From CAYZRJ01 sp964480825 (GTDB lineage Bacteria > Patescibacteriota > WWE3 > UBA101185 > UBA10185), in NCBI GenBank assembly GCA_964480825.1, contig CAYZRJ010000002.1:1-43471 (forward strand): 43,471 nt of DNA, given 5' to 3'. Of the stretch, positions 24,992 to 32,093 are shown piece by piece (position 1 is the first letter of the stretch; each line of letters starts with the position of its first letter). Under the pieces are notes generated by a model. That model made no database searches. It was not told where the DNA came from and saw nothing but the letters and a program-made list of their open reading frames with translations. The position numbers and the translations under genes were made by a program.

Positions 24992-25453
24992 AGTTTCGGG
25001 TGCAGAGTCCAAGTCAAAATCTAAGTCGTCGAGATTGACCTCGCCTGCTTCTCCCGCGGCACCTGTTTCAAAGTGATTTTCATCCACAGATATTTCCTCT
25101 TCTCCACCTTCGGTTTTCTTGTTGGTGAGTATGATCATATCGTCAATTACTACTTCGGTTTTATATTTTTTTTGTCCTGTAGCCGCGTCTTGCCAGGATC
25201 GGCTTTGAAGTCTACCCTCAACAAAAACTTTGGTTCCTCTTTTTAAAAGTTGCCCACAGATTTCTGCTAATTTGTTCCAAGCAACGACGTTGTGAAAATC
25301 AGCTGCTTCTTTCTTTTCACCGTCGGTCATCCACTGTCTATTTGTTGCGATAACGAAACTTGCTACAGCACTGCCCTGAGGAGTGTATCTCATCTCGGGA
25401 TCTCTAGTCAAATTACCTATTAACATAACCTTATTAAGGTTTCTTGTTGCCAT
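24983..25453 (-). CDS. ssb: Single-stranded DNA-binding protein
   Basis: SSB coats single-stranded DNA during replication and repair. The OB fold covers residues 1-110 (LNKVMLIGNLTRDPEMRYTP; VEGRLQSRSWQDAATGQKKY). The tail is acidic (EVNLDDLDFDLDS) but ends in APETGR; the usual DDxPF tip that recruits partner proteins is absent. 156 residues is within the normal range. GGAGG lies 12 nt before the ATG, a possible SD. Second gene of the rpsF operon. Confidence 0.95.
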   Translation of the reverse strand: MATRNLNKVMLIGNLTRDPEMRYTPQGSAVASFVIATNRQWMTDGEKKEAADFHNVVAWNKLAEICGQLLKRGTKVFVEGRLQSRSWQDAATGQKKYKTEVVIDDMIILTNKKTEGGEEEISVDENHFETGAAGEAGEVNLDDLDFDLDSAPETGR

Positions 25454-25497
25454 ATAATTTTAGCGCCTCCACGCGCGAGTTACGAAGTAACTATCCT

Positions 25498-25782
25498 TCA
25501 GCTTTTAACTGTAATTAAATACCTAGTTATGCTATCCATTAACTTAATCTTACTTTTAATTTTTGAAATGAATTCCGGATCAAGTTGGAATTCAATTACG
25601 TCGTAATAACCTTCTTTGTCGCGTTTTATTTCGTAGGCAAACTTTCTTTTGCCCCAAAAATCAGCTTTCGCCACCGTTCCTTTATTTGCAACAATTAGAT
25701 CTTGAATCTCTTTTGAGACTGCTTTGGCCTTTTCATCGCCGAGTGAGGCTTTGATTATTGTTATTAGTTCGTAATTTCGCAT
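25498..25782 (-). CDS. rpsF: Ribosomal protein bS6
   Basis: bS6 pairs with bS18 on the platform. The ferredoxin-like core is typical: MRNYELITIIKASLGDEKAK, then FWGKRKFAYEIKRDKEGYY and a final strand (SITRYLITV). The ATG at 25782 is chosen over the GTG at 25791, because TATAAT ends at 25792 and the transcript should begin close to 25785. First gene of rpsF-ssb-rpsR. Since the leader is nearly absent, the S6:S18-binding leader RNA found before rpsF in many bacteria cannot be present here. Confidence 0.95.
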   Translation of the reverse strand: MRNYELITIIKASLGDEKAKAVSKEIQDLIVANKGTVAKADFWGKRKFAYEIKRDKEGYYDVIEFQLDPEFISKIKSKIKLMDSITRYLITVKS

Positions 25783-25791
25783 AACTTCCAC

Positions 25792-25820
25792 ATTATATCG
25801 GTGCAGTAATCAAGTGTCTA
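25792..25820 (-). promoter_or_regulatory. Promoter of the rpsF-ssb-rpsR operon
   Basis: TAGACA (25820-25815), 17-nt spacer, perfect TATAAT (25797-25792), 9 nt before the ATG. The predicted leader is 2-3 nt. It may drive everything down to ctpA at 21422, as all intervening gaps are short. Confidence 0.7.
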
Positions 25821-25892
25821 TCCACCGATCTCTACCGTTAATAGAATTTGTTCTACCGAATATTACTAAAAAGGCTGTCTTTAGGCAAGAGG

Positions 25893-25912
25893 TTAGATTA
25901 CGCGTAATCTAA
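25893..25912. repeat. Perfect 20-bp palindrome at the ychF stop codon
   Basis: TTAGATTACGCGTAATCTAA reads the same on both strands and includes the ychF TAG stop (25909-25911). In RNA it would form an 8-bp stem. A short T-run (CTTTTTAG) comes only about 18 nt later, so it is a poor intrinsic terminator. It could be a protein-binding site. Confidence 0.6.
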
Positions 25913-27037
25913 ACACTGAAATTGAACTCTACGACATCGCCGTCGCGCACTATGTAAGTCTTTCCTTCTAGTCTTACTAGACCTTGGGTTTTTGCCACCT
26001 TTTCACTGCCTGTTTTTATTAAATCGTCGTAACCTACTACTTGCGCAGAAATAAAGCCTCTTTCAAAGTCGGTGTGTATGCGACCGGCCGCTTGAGGTGC
26101 AGTTGAACCCTTTTTAATAGTCCAGGCGTGAACCTCTTTTGGACCGATTGTAAAAAACGTCTCCAAACCTAAAACAGAGTAACCTTTTCTTATTATTTGG
26201 TCTAAACCACTTTCTTTTATACCCAAAGTCTCTAAAAACTCTTTTCTTTCATCTGTATTGTTAATGGAAGCTATCTCGGATTCTATTTGTGCAGAAATAA
26301 AAATGCTTTCGCCGACACCGTTTTCTTTAATTCGAGCAATATTGGTACCCAAATCTTTTTCGTCTATATTATAAACATAGATTACAGGTTTTAAGGTAAG
26401 TAAATTTATCTCCCCCACCGATTCCAGCCCGTCTTTTGAAAGCTCTAGTTCGTTTGCAAGCTTGTTGTTATCTAAAGCTATTTTAATTTTAGTTAAAGTT
26501 GCAAGTAGCAATTGAGTTTTGTCTGATTTATCGAGTTTTGCCTCTCTTTCAAGCCTCATCAACCGCTTATCTAACGCCTGCAAGTCAGAAAGAATTAATT
26601 CTGTGTTAATGGTTTCTATGTCTTCTTGTGGGCTTGTAGAACCTGCTCTGATAACATTTTCGTCAGTGAAAGCTCTGACAACATGAACAATAGCGTCAAC
26701 TTCGCGAATATGGCCTAAAAACGCATTTCCAAGTCCTTCTCCTTGCGAAGCACCTTTAACCAAACCGGCAATATCATAAAATTTTATAGTCGCGGGGACA
26801 ACTTTTTCCGGTATTTCACGATNNNNNNNNNNTAGAACCATAATCAGTTTTAACTACCTCGATAAGTCTGTCTAAACGTGACTCCGGAACATCTACCACG
26901 CCGATGTTAGGTTCGATTGTTGCAAAAGGATAGTTAGCCGCTAATGCGGCCTGACGTTTTAAAAGAGCGTTAAATAAGGTGGATTTACCGACGTTGGGTA
27001 GACCTACTATTCCTATAGAGAGAGTGGAGATCGACAT
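25909..27037 (-). CDS. ychF: YchF/OLA1-family ATPase (split by N gap)
   Basis: YchF is a ribosome-associated P-loop NTPase of the Obg family that prefers ATP. The P-loop is GLPNVGKSTLFNALL (residues 11-25). Switch and G3 appear as YDIAGLVKGASQGEGLGNAFL, and the specificity region is VYNIDEKD. The C-terminal TGS domain is seen in HAWTIKKGSTAPQAAGRIHT and FERGFISAQV. The ten N at 26823-26832 break the frame artificially; the two halves make one protein of about 360-375 residues. The ATG is 3 nt after the toxin gene at 27041, so it may be carried on the toxin-antitoxin transcript. Confidence 0.95.
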
Positions 27038-27040
27038 ACT

Positions 27041-27307
27041 CTAATCTTTGTAAATATCCTTTCTATGACCTATCGAATACACCTTTACAGTTTTATTTTC
27101 ATCATTTTTAACAAAAAGCACTCTATAATTACCTACTCGCATTCTAAAACCATCCTTATAGCCTTTAAGCTTTTTAATATTTCTTGTAGCGACATTAAGT
27201 GTTTCTAATTGGCTAAACCTTTTAAAAATATTCTCTTTATTGGGGTTCGGAATCTGCTTTAAAGACTTCAGGGCGTTTTCTTCTAATAAAACCTTATATG
27301 AAATCAT
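27041..27307 (-). CDS. relE: RelE/ParE-superfamily toxin
   Basis: This is an 88-residue RelE-like protein: MISYKVLLEENALKSLKQIP at the N-terminus, LKGYKDGFRMRVGNYRVLF in the middle, and a final VKVYSIGHRKDIY. Basic residues of the last two strands fit the mRNA-cleaving RelE group. The start codon overlaps the antitoxin stop by 4 nt. The stop is 3 nt from ychF, an unusual direct link to a housekeeping gene. Target and specificity are unknown. Confidence 0.92.
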   Translation of the reverse strand: MISYKVLLEENALKSLKQIPNPNKENIFKRFSQLETLNVATRNIKKLKGYKDGFRMRVGNYRVLFVKNDENKTVKVYSIGHRKDIYKD

Positions 27308-27573
27308 CTTATTTCTTCAGCGACTTCTTCTAACGTGTAGAAGATATCGCTTGAATCGTGAGTCGCTTTATCCAAATCTTTGGCGTCTATTACGTCTTCG
27401 TAAAGTCCAATGAGTTTGTTATAAATGCGTGGATTTAAGAACACCCCCACCTGTTCGTTTCTGTTCATAACTAAAACTGCCTCATCACTGCTAGAAATAG
27501 CATCAAAGGTAGGCTTTGTTTTTCTTTGAAAGTCACTTACGTTCACTATTTTTTTAGGCATCGGATTTAACAT
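27304..27573 (-). CDS. Phd/YefM-type antitoxin
   Basis: The N-terminal half has the Phd/YefM pattern (VNVSDFQRKTKPTFDAISSS, DEAVLVMNRNEQVGVFLNP), which dimerises and binds DNA. The C-terminal half (LDKATHDSSDIFYTLEEVAEEI) is the likely toxin-neutralising helix. Two ATG codons are possible, 27573 and 27561. The first is chosen because a near-consensus promoter places the transcript start exactly there. It overlaps the toxin gene by 4 nt. Confidence 0.88.
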   Translation of the reverse strand: MLNPMPKKIVNVSDFQRKTKPTFDAISSSDEAVLVMNRNEQVGVFLNPRIYNKLIGLYEDVIDAKDLDKATHDSSDIFYTLEEVAEEIR

Positions 27574-27577
27574 GTAT

Positions 27578-27609
27578 TACAGTATATTGTATGTAATTAT
27601 TGTTGTCAA
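27578..27609 (-). promoter_or_regulatory. Leaderless promoter and operator of the Phd/RelE operon
   Basis: Perfect TTGACA (27609-27604), 17-nt spacer, TATACT (27586-27581), 7 nt before ATG 27573. The near-perfect palindrome TACAGTATATTGTA (27578-27591) covers the -10 box, where an autorepressing antitoxin would be expected to bind. Confidence 0.75.
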
Positions 27610-27638
27610 TAAAGAATAAAGCGGCGTGTATGCCTGGT

Positions 27639-27800
27639 TTATTTACGTAACCCGTATTTTTCTTCTAAGTGCTTACGCCACAATCTCTCGCGCTCTTTAT
27701 AAGAAAGTGGTTCTCTTGCAGGAAGTGAATCCTTAAATTCCTGAAATTTCTTAATGTTAAAGCGAACTGGTTTTTTCTTAATGTTGTATATAGTACTCAT
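27639..27800 (-). CDS. Small basic 53-residue protein
   Basis: A short gene reading MSTIYNIKKKPVRFNIKKF, then a charged helical part (YKERERLWRKHLEEKYGLRK). No family is recognised. It is strongly basic, so nucleic-acid or ribosome binding is possible. Support comes from a good promoter (TTGATC, 17 nt, TACAAT) placed 6 nt before the ATG, the leaderless pattern seen at many genes here, and codons that give a plausible soluble helix. It lies just upstream of the Phd/RelE promoter, but that operon has its own. Confidence 0.65.
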   Translation of the reverse strand: MSTIYNIKKKPVRFNIKKFQEFKDSLPAREPLSYKERERLWRKHLEEKYGLRK

Positions 27801-27806
27801 TAAAGT

Positions 27807-27835
27807 ATTGTATAGATTTCTAAATTAGCGATCAA
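27807..27835 (-). promoter_or_regulatory. Leaderless promoter of the 53-residue gene
   Basis: TTGATC (27835-27830), 17-nt spacer, TACAAT (27812-27807), then 6 nt to the ATG at 27800. Confidence 0.6.
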
Positions 27836-27846
27836 GTATATTTTGG

Positions 27847-27891
27847 AAAAGAAAAAGCGCCCGAAATATATAAAATGTTAGGGGCGCTTTT
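27847..27891 (-). terminator. Intrinsic terminator of the 32-residue gene
   Basis: AAAAGCGCCC (27891-27882) pairs with GGGCGCTTTT (27862-27853), a 10-bp stem with a 19-nt loop, followed on the minus strand by TTTTTCTTTT. It lies 10 nt after the stop codon at 27902. Confidence 0.88.
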
Positions 27892-27901
27892 GCAGGAATC
27901 A

Positions 27902-28000
27902 CTACTCGGCGGGGCAGATGTGTACTTCATCGCGTTTAACGATTTTTTGGCATCGCCAGCAAACGAATCCAATCCACAAACGAACGAAAATACTAGGCAT
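27902..28000 (-). CDS. Hidden 32-residue Cys-rich protein, SD-led
   Basis: A 33-codon frame, MPSIFVRLWIGFVCWRCQKI then VKRDEVHICPAE, preceded by AAAGGAG 7 nt before the ATG. CWRC and HICP give three cysteines and a histidine spaced like a tiny zinc ribbon. A fully consensus promoter, a 57-nt leader with an inverted repeat, and a 10-bp terminator frame it, so it is surely transcribed. The alternative is a structured regulatory RNA in which the frame is incidental, but the strong SD argues for translation. No homologue is known to me. Confidence 0.72.
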   Translation of the reverse strand: MPSIFVRLWIGFVCWRCQKIVKRDEVHICPAE

Positions 28001-28063
28001 AGTTTTCTCCTTTCGGTCAGGTTAGTAGCAATATCAATTCAATTGCTATGGGATAGTCTTATG

Positions 28064-28091
28064 ATTATACCCCTGACAGTGTTTTTGTCAA
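28064..28091 (-). promoter_or_regulatory. Consensus promoter of the 32-residue gene
   Basis: Perfect TTGACA (28091-28086), 16-nt spacer, perfect TATAAT (28069-28064). In the leader TAGCAAT and ATTGCTA form a 7-bp inverted repeat. This is the best match to the sigma-70 consensus found in the window. Confidence 0.82.
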
Positions 28092-28092
28092 T

Positions 28093-28128
28093 AAAAAAGA
28101 AGCCAGAACATTTAAGGTGCTCTGGCTT
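28093..28128 (-). terminator. Intrinsic terminator of the 155-residue orphan gene
   Basis: AAGCCAGA (28128-28121) pairs with TCTGGCTT (28107-28100), followed by CTTTTTTATT on the minus strand. It ends two bases from the -35 box of the next gene. Confidence 0.9.
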
Positions 28129-28146
28129 TTAATGATGTTCATATGA

Positions 28147-28614
28147 CTAGTAACGCCGTTGTCTATATGGGCTTGGTTGATTAACGATAATGTCAGCCAA
28201 CATCCTAAATGGCGGCGTATTAAATATTCCTTCCATATGGTACGGCTGAAATTCCTCTCTTGTAGTTTCTCTGACAAAGGCAAGAAGAGCCTCGTACCCT
28301 TTTTCACAGTCCGTCTGGGCCATAATTCCTATTATCAAATCGGTAATGCTACCATTCCAGGTCATCACGGGATGTCCCATCTGTGATTTGCGGTATTGCC
28401 CCAAATTAGAAAAACGGTTGGCCGAAACGGCGATTCTGTTTGGACCGTCACAAGCTAAAAAAGCATCGGACTGGACCAAATTACGCGGGTGATCGGAGAA
28501 CGCTACTGTAAACGGGCATTCAGACTCTTTCAGTATTTTTACCAACCCAACTTTAGTGAGTTTAACTCGCTTCTTGCTGGATATAACACGTAGAATTTTA
28601 CGTAATTTTTTCAT
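28147..28614 (-). CDS. Orphan 155-residue protein, SD-led
   Basis: No family is recognised. The N-terminus is very basic (MKKLRKILRVISSKKRVKLT), followed by a mixed alpha/beta part with FTVAFSDHPRNLV and NRIAVSANRFSNLG, and a Pro/Arg/Tyr-rich end. GGAG lies 7 nt before the ATG at 28614. A longer frame from 28647 can be excluded, because it would start inside the -10 box. It is a single-gene unit with extended -10 promoter and strong terminator, built like the other SD-led orphan genes of the window. Confidence 0.78.
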   Translation of the reverse strand: MKKLRKILRVISSKKRVKLTKVGLVKILKESECPFTVAFSDHPRNLVQSDAFLACDGPNRIAVSANRFSNLGQYRKSQMGHPVMTWNGSITDLIIGIMAQTDCEKGYEALLAFVRETTREEFQPYHMEGIFNTPPFRMLADIIVNQPSPYRQRRY

Positions 28615-28645
28615 TTGTTCTCCATTTCTTAGATTCGATGTCCGC

Positions 28646-28654
28646 ATTATATCA
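28646..28654 (-). promoter_or_regulatory. Extended -10 promoter of the 155-residue gene
   Basis: TGATATAAT (28654-28646), a TG-extended -10 box with consensus hexamer; the -35 region is weak. The leader is about 25 nt and carries GGAG. Confidence 0.6.
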
Positions 28655-28707
28655 CATACTTATGAGTTAAGTTGTTCGAACCCCTCTACACTATCTAATA
28701 AATTCTG

Positions 28708-28713
28708 TATTAT
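28708..28713 (+). promoter_or_regulatory. -10 box of the secreted protein gene, leaderless
   Basis: TATTAT lies 7 nt before ATG 28721, with TCTACA (28685-28690) at 17-nt spacing as a possible -35 box. No SD is present. Confidence 0.5.
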
Positions 28714-28720
28714 TAAATCA

Positions 28721-30661
28721 ATGAGAAAATTACTTGTTTACGTACTACTGGCAGTAACCTTAACATTTGATGCACTGGCTGCAGATATAATCGCACCAAC
28801 AACTACAGCTACGCTCACACCATCTTCACCAAACGGAAACCTCGGGTGGTATATCACTCCGGTTGATGTACTACTTTCAGCAACAGATTTAGAAAGCGGC
28901 GTAAAAGAAATAAACTACAAAGTAGATTCAGGAGCATGGCAACAAAAGGTGTTTAGCGATTCGGTAAACCTCGCCCCTAATCCGTCAATGGAAGAGATAG
29001 ACGTATCAAATACTCCTATTATTAAGGACTGGACTGCGACAGTTACCGACGCTAATACAATCTATTCTAGGGATACAGCAACGTATCTTACCGATTACGC
29101 CACTACATCCGCGAAAATCGTAACAACCGGAACCGGATGGCACGGAATAAATAATCTAACCAACTTTGCAGTCACAACTCCTCTTAGCAATATGACAGCT
29201 TCGGCTTGGATAAAAACTGATGGTGTTGCTGAATCTGCATACTTTAAAGTTTATATCGTATCCCAAGATGTAAACGGAGTAAAATCTTATACTTATTTGA
29301 CTCAAAGCACATCAGTGTCAGCAACGGCGGATTGGACCAAACTTAGCGCGATCTTTGTAGTCAACGATCCAAATGCAATCGGAATATATCTTGATATTGG
29401 CCTGACCGGCTCCGGAATAATGTGGGTTGATGCTGTGACAATTTCTAACGCCAACACAAGTACTTCGGCGTCTTTTACAGTCGGAACAGACGGTTCCCAC
29501 ACAGTAGAATATTACAGTGTAGACATTGCCGGTAACACCGAAGCACATTCGTGTGTATCCGATCCAAAAGTTAAATGTATAACTTTTAAGATAGATCAAA
29601 CTCCGCCTAGCAATTGGCATGATTCGGGTGCTATAAGGGGACTTTTTGGTTCTGACCACGAGCTTTATGTATATACTACAGTTGAAGACGCAACATCCGG
29701 CTTATCTGTTTTTACCGATAGGTATATGTACCAAACTGAAACCCAAGCCGGTTTCGGTAAATATTCAAATCTATTAAGTTGTAATAGTACGTGGCAATCA
29801 AATCAATGGATGTCTTTGATAACCCCTCCGTTTTCACCCGGAGTAAACTCAGCTTATTTAATAACGCCCAAAACAGATTTTTGCAACAACAACTGGAAAG
29901 TGTGTAAAACGGTACGATTTTATGCTGAAGATTTGGCGGGAAATACAGCTACAAAAGATTACTGTATAAACGGTCCTTGGATTAAATTTATCGGTGGCGG
30001 TACGGTAAGATCTAACGGCGGTATCGACATGGTGGCAGAAGCTGTAGGTGACAATACAGACGGACTGATTGAAACAGAAAACAGTATTTTGGGCTTTTTT
30101 ACTTCGTCACGCAATTGGTGGTTGCCCGATTCTCCGAAGCCGCGGGAATATGACTATGACAAGTGGTTATCCGAGGTAACACCCTCTCCTACTGTTGTTA
30201 GCGGATTAAGTACACAATCCGGGATTTTTAAAATAAACGGTAATTTTGATATCACTGCTTCAGCAATACCAAACGGCTACGGAACGGCAACTTTTTCGCA
30301 AATTATTTTTATAGACGGTAACCTTAAGATAAGCAAAGATATTACCGCAGCGAACAGTTCAACAGCTCTTTTTATCGTAAAGGGCAAAGTAGAGATAGCA
30401 AAATCCGTAGAAAATGTCAGCGTAGGCATTTTTGCAGACGGCCAATTTTACTCGGCCTACAACATTACTGATGGCGAATCTTCAAAAACTCTTAATTTAC
30501 GGGGGGTTTATGTTGCCGATCAATTTAACTTTCAACGAACTTTACAGGGCACGGGTAATTCTAACGACCCTGCCGAAAGTATCACCTTTGAGCCAAAATA
30601 CTCGATAAATTTAGCACAATATTTAGGCACTAACGCTGTTAAATGGGTAAGTTCTAATTAA
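28721..30661 (+). CDS. Secreted multidomain surface protein
   Basis: A clear Sec signal peptide opens the protein (MRKLLVYVLLAVTLTFDALA, cleavage after ALA). Domains in order: an Ig/OmpL47-like beta module (about 30-70, GVKEINYKVDSGAW); a carbohydrate-binding-like jellyroll (about 80-240, NLAPNPSMEE); a second OmpL47-like module ending in EYYSVDIAGNTE; a cysteine-containing module (about 290-420); and a C-terminal beta-helical part (IIFIDGNLKISKDI, ALFIVKGKVEIAKS) of the kind found in polymer-forming or pilus-related proteins. The cysteines in CVSDPKVKC, FCNNNWKVC and DYCINGP suggest disulfides outside the cell. The frame is open from 28556, but the ATG at 28721 is fixed by promoter and signal peptide. 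No sortase signal or C-terminal anchor is seen. Likely cell-surface attachment. Confidence 0.85.
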   Translation: MRKLLVYVLLAVTLTFDALAADIIAPTTTATLTPSSPNGNLGWYITPVDVLLSATDLESGVKEINYKVDSGAWQQKVFSDSVNLAPNPSMEEIDVSNTPIIKDWTATVTDANTIYSRDTATYLTDYATTSAKIVTTGTGWHGINNLTNFAVTTPLSNMTASAWIKTDGVAESAYFKVYIVSQDVNGVKSYTYLTQSTSVSATADWTKLSAIFVVNDPNAIGIYLDIGLTGSGIMWVDAVTISNANTSTSASFTVGTDGSHTVEYYSVDIAGNTEAHSCVSDPKVKCITFKIDQTPPSNWHDSGAIRGLFGSDHELYVYTTVEDATSGLSVFTDRYMYQTETQAGFGKYSNLLSCNSTWQSNQWMSLITPPFSPGVNSAYLITPKTDFCNNNWKVCKTVRFYAEDLAGNTATKDYCINGPWIKFIGGGTVRSNGGIDMVAEAVGDNTDGLIETENSILGFFTSSRNWWLPDSPKPREYDYDKWLSEVTPSPTVVSGLSTQSGIFKINGNFDITASAIPNGYGTATFSQIIFIDGNLKISKDITAANSSTALFIVKGKVEIAKSVENVSVGIFADGQFYSAYNITDGESSKTLNLRGVYVADQFNFQRTLQGTGNSNDPAESITFEPKYSINLAQYLGTNAVKWVSSN

Positions 30662-30675
30662 GGACCTTATTAAAG

Positions 30676-32073
30676 TTAAGAAATTTTACGTTTTACTTTA
30701 AATCTACCGTCAGAAAGATCTTCAACCGCGTAACCCAGTTCGCCGATCTGTCTACGAACCTGATCTGCCTTGTCCCAAATCCCTACCTTTCTGTACTCTT
30801 GTCTGGTTTTTGCTAAATTTGTGACGTTATCGGGTATTTCGTAACCGATCGCGTCCTCAAGCCTAAGTCCTAAAACTTTATCCATTTTTAAAATTGTTGC
30901 CAGTTTTGTCGGCTCGGTTAAGTTGCTCTTTAACATATCCCAGCATACTGCCAGTGCTTCGGGAAGGTTTAGATCTTCGTTTAAAGCCGATAAAAAGTTT
31001 GAGATATGTCTGTCAGACGGCTGAGCACTTTCGGATTCTTTGTATCCGCTAACTATGTCATACAACTTTTTTAATGAGTTTTGAGCATTTTGAAGAGATT
31101 CCCAAGTAAAGTTTAAGGGTGTTCGATAATGAGCTGTCATACAAAGATATCGAAACGATATGGGGTCGTATCCTTTGTCTATTACATCCTGAATGGTATA
31201 CGCGTTGCCGATGCTTCTTCCCATACGCCCGCCGTCAACCTGTAAAAATGCGCCGTGCACCCAGCACTGAACGAATTTTTTTCCAGTAGCCGCTTCACTT
31301 TGGGCTATTTCGTTTTGGTGATGTATCATTCGTAAATCCTCACCTCCCAAGTGTAAATCTATTGTATCTCCAAGCTCTTTTAGCGACATTGCAGAACATT
31401 CCAAATGCCATCCGGGAAACCCTACACCCCACGGAGATTCCCATTCCTGCCAACGCTTATCCTCGGGCTTAGAAAGCTTCCATAATGCAAAATCCGCAGG
31501 ATTACGTTTTTCCGGATTCGGTTCTACACGCGTACCCTCACGAATAGTCTCGGCATCCAAACCGGACAAGGCTCCATATTGTTCGAATTTAGAAGTATCA
31601 AAGTAAATTCCATCGAAAATTTTATAGGTAAAACCCTTTCTTTCGAGAGTTCTGATTAAATTTACCTGTTCTTCAATATAGTCGGTTGCGCGGGTAAATT
31701 TGTGAGGTTTAATAAGATTCAGTTTTTCATATCCGATTAAAAAGTCTTTTATGTAGTAATCGGCGATGTCACGGGCTGTTCGTCCTTCACGGGCGGCGGC
31801 TTCTTCCAATCGGTCACCGCCGATGTCCGCGTCTCCCTCGTTGTCACCGGTCAAATGCCCGACATCGGTAAAATTCATTATGTATTTTACACTATAGTCA
31901 TTAAATAAAAGTGTGCGATGAACTAAATCTCCGAGTATGTAAGTTCTATAGTTTCCAATAGAAACGTAGCTGTAAACTGTAGGTCCACAAAGGTACATTG
32001 TCACCTGTTCAGGGTTGAGTGGGCGAAAATCTTCTGTTTTTTTTGTAAAAGAGTTGTATAAACGAAACCCCAT
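30676..32073 (-). CDS. cysS: Cysteinyl-tRNA synthetase with divergent signatures
   Basis: This class I synthetase charges tRNA-Cys. Zinc ligands are present: C29 in LCGPTVY, the cysteine of WHLECSAMS, and histidines of HLGGEDLRMIHHQNEIAQSE. The catalytic signatures deviate: HIGH/HIGN is SIGN (YVSIGNYRTY), and KMSKS is RMGRS (GGRMGRSIGN). Since flanking residues are conserved, this is a lineage variation or a change in kinetics rather than decay. 465 residues is normal. It is the last gene of dnaX-recR-cysS and converges on the surface protein gene with 14 nt between. Confidence 0.93.
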   Translation of the reverse strand: MGFRLYNSFTKKTEDFRPLNPEQVTMYLCGPTVYSYVSIGNYRTYILGDLVHRTLLFNDYSVKYIMNFTDVGHLTGDNEGDADIGGDRLEEAAAREGRTARDIADYYIKDFLIGYEKLNLIKPHKFTRATDYIEEQVNLIRTLERKGFTYKIFDGIYFDTSKFEQYGALSGLDAETIREGTRVEPNPEKRNPADFALWKLSKPEDKRWQEWESPWGVGFPGWHLECSAMSLKELGDTIDLHLGGEDLRMIHHQNEIAQSEAATGKKFVQCWVHGAFLQVDGGRMGRSIGNAYTIQDVIDKGYDPISFRYLCMTAHYRTPLNFTWESLQNAQNSLKKLYDIVSGYKESESAQPSDRHISNFLSALNEDLNLPEALAVCWDMLKSNLTEPTKLATILKMDKVLGLRLEDAIGYEIPDNVTNLAKTRQEYRKVGIWDKADQVRRQIGELGYAVEDLSDGRFKVKRKIS

Positions 32074-32093
32074 ATAGTTATTCTATCACAACA

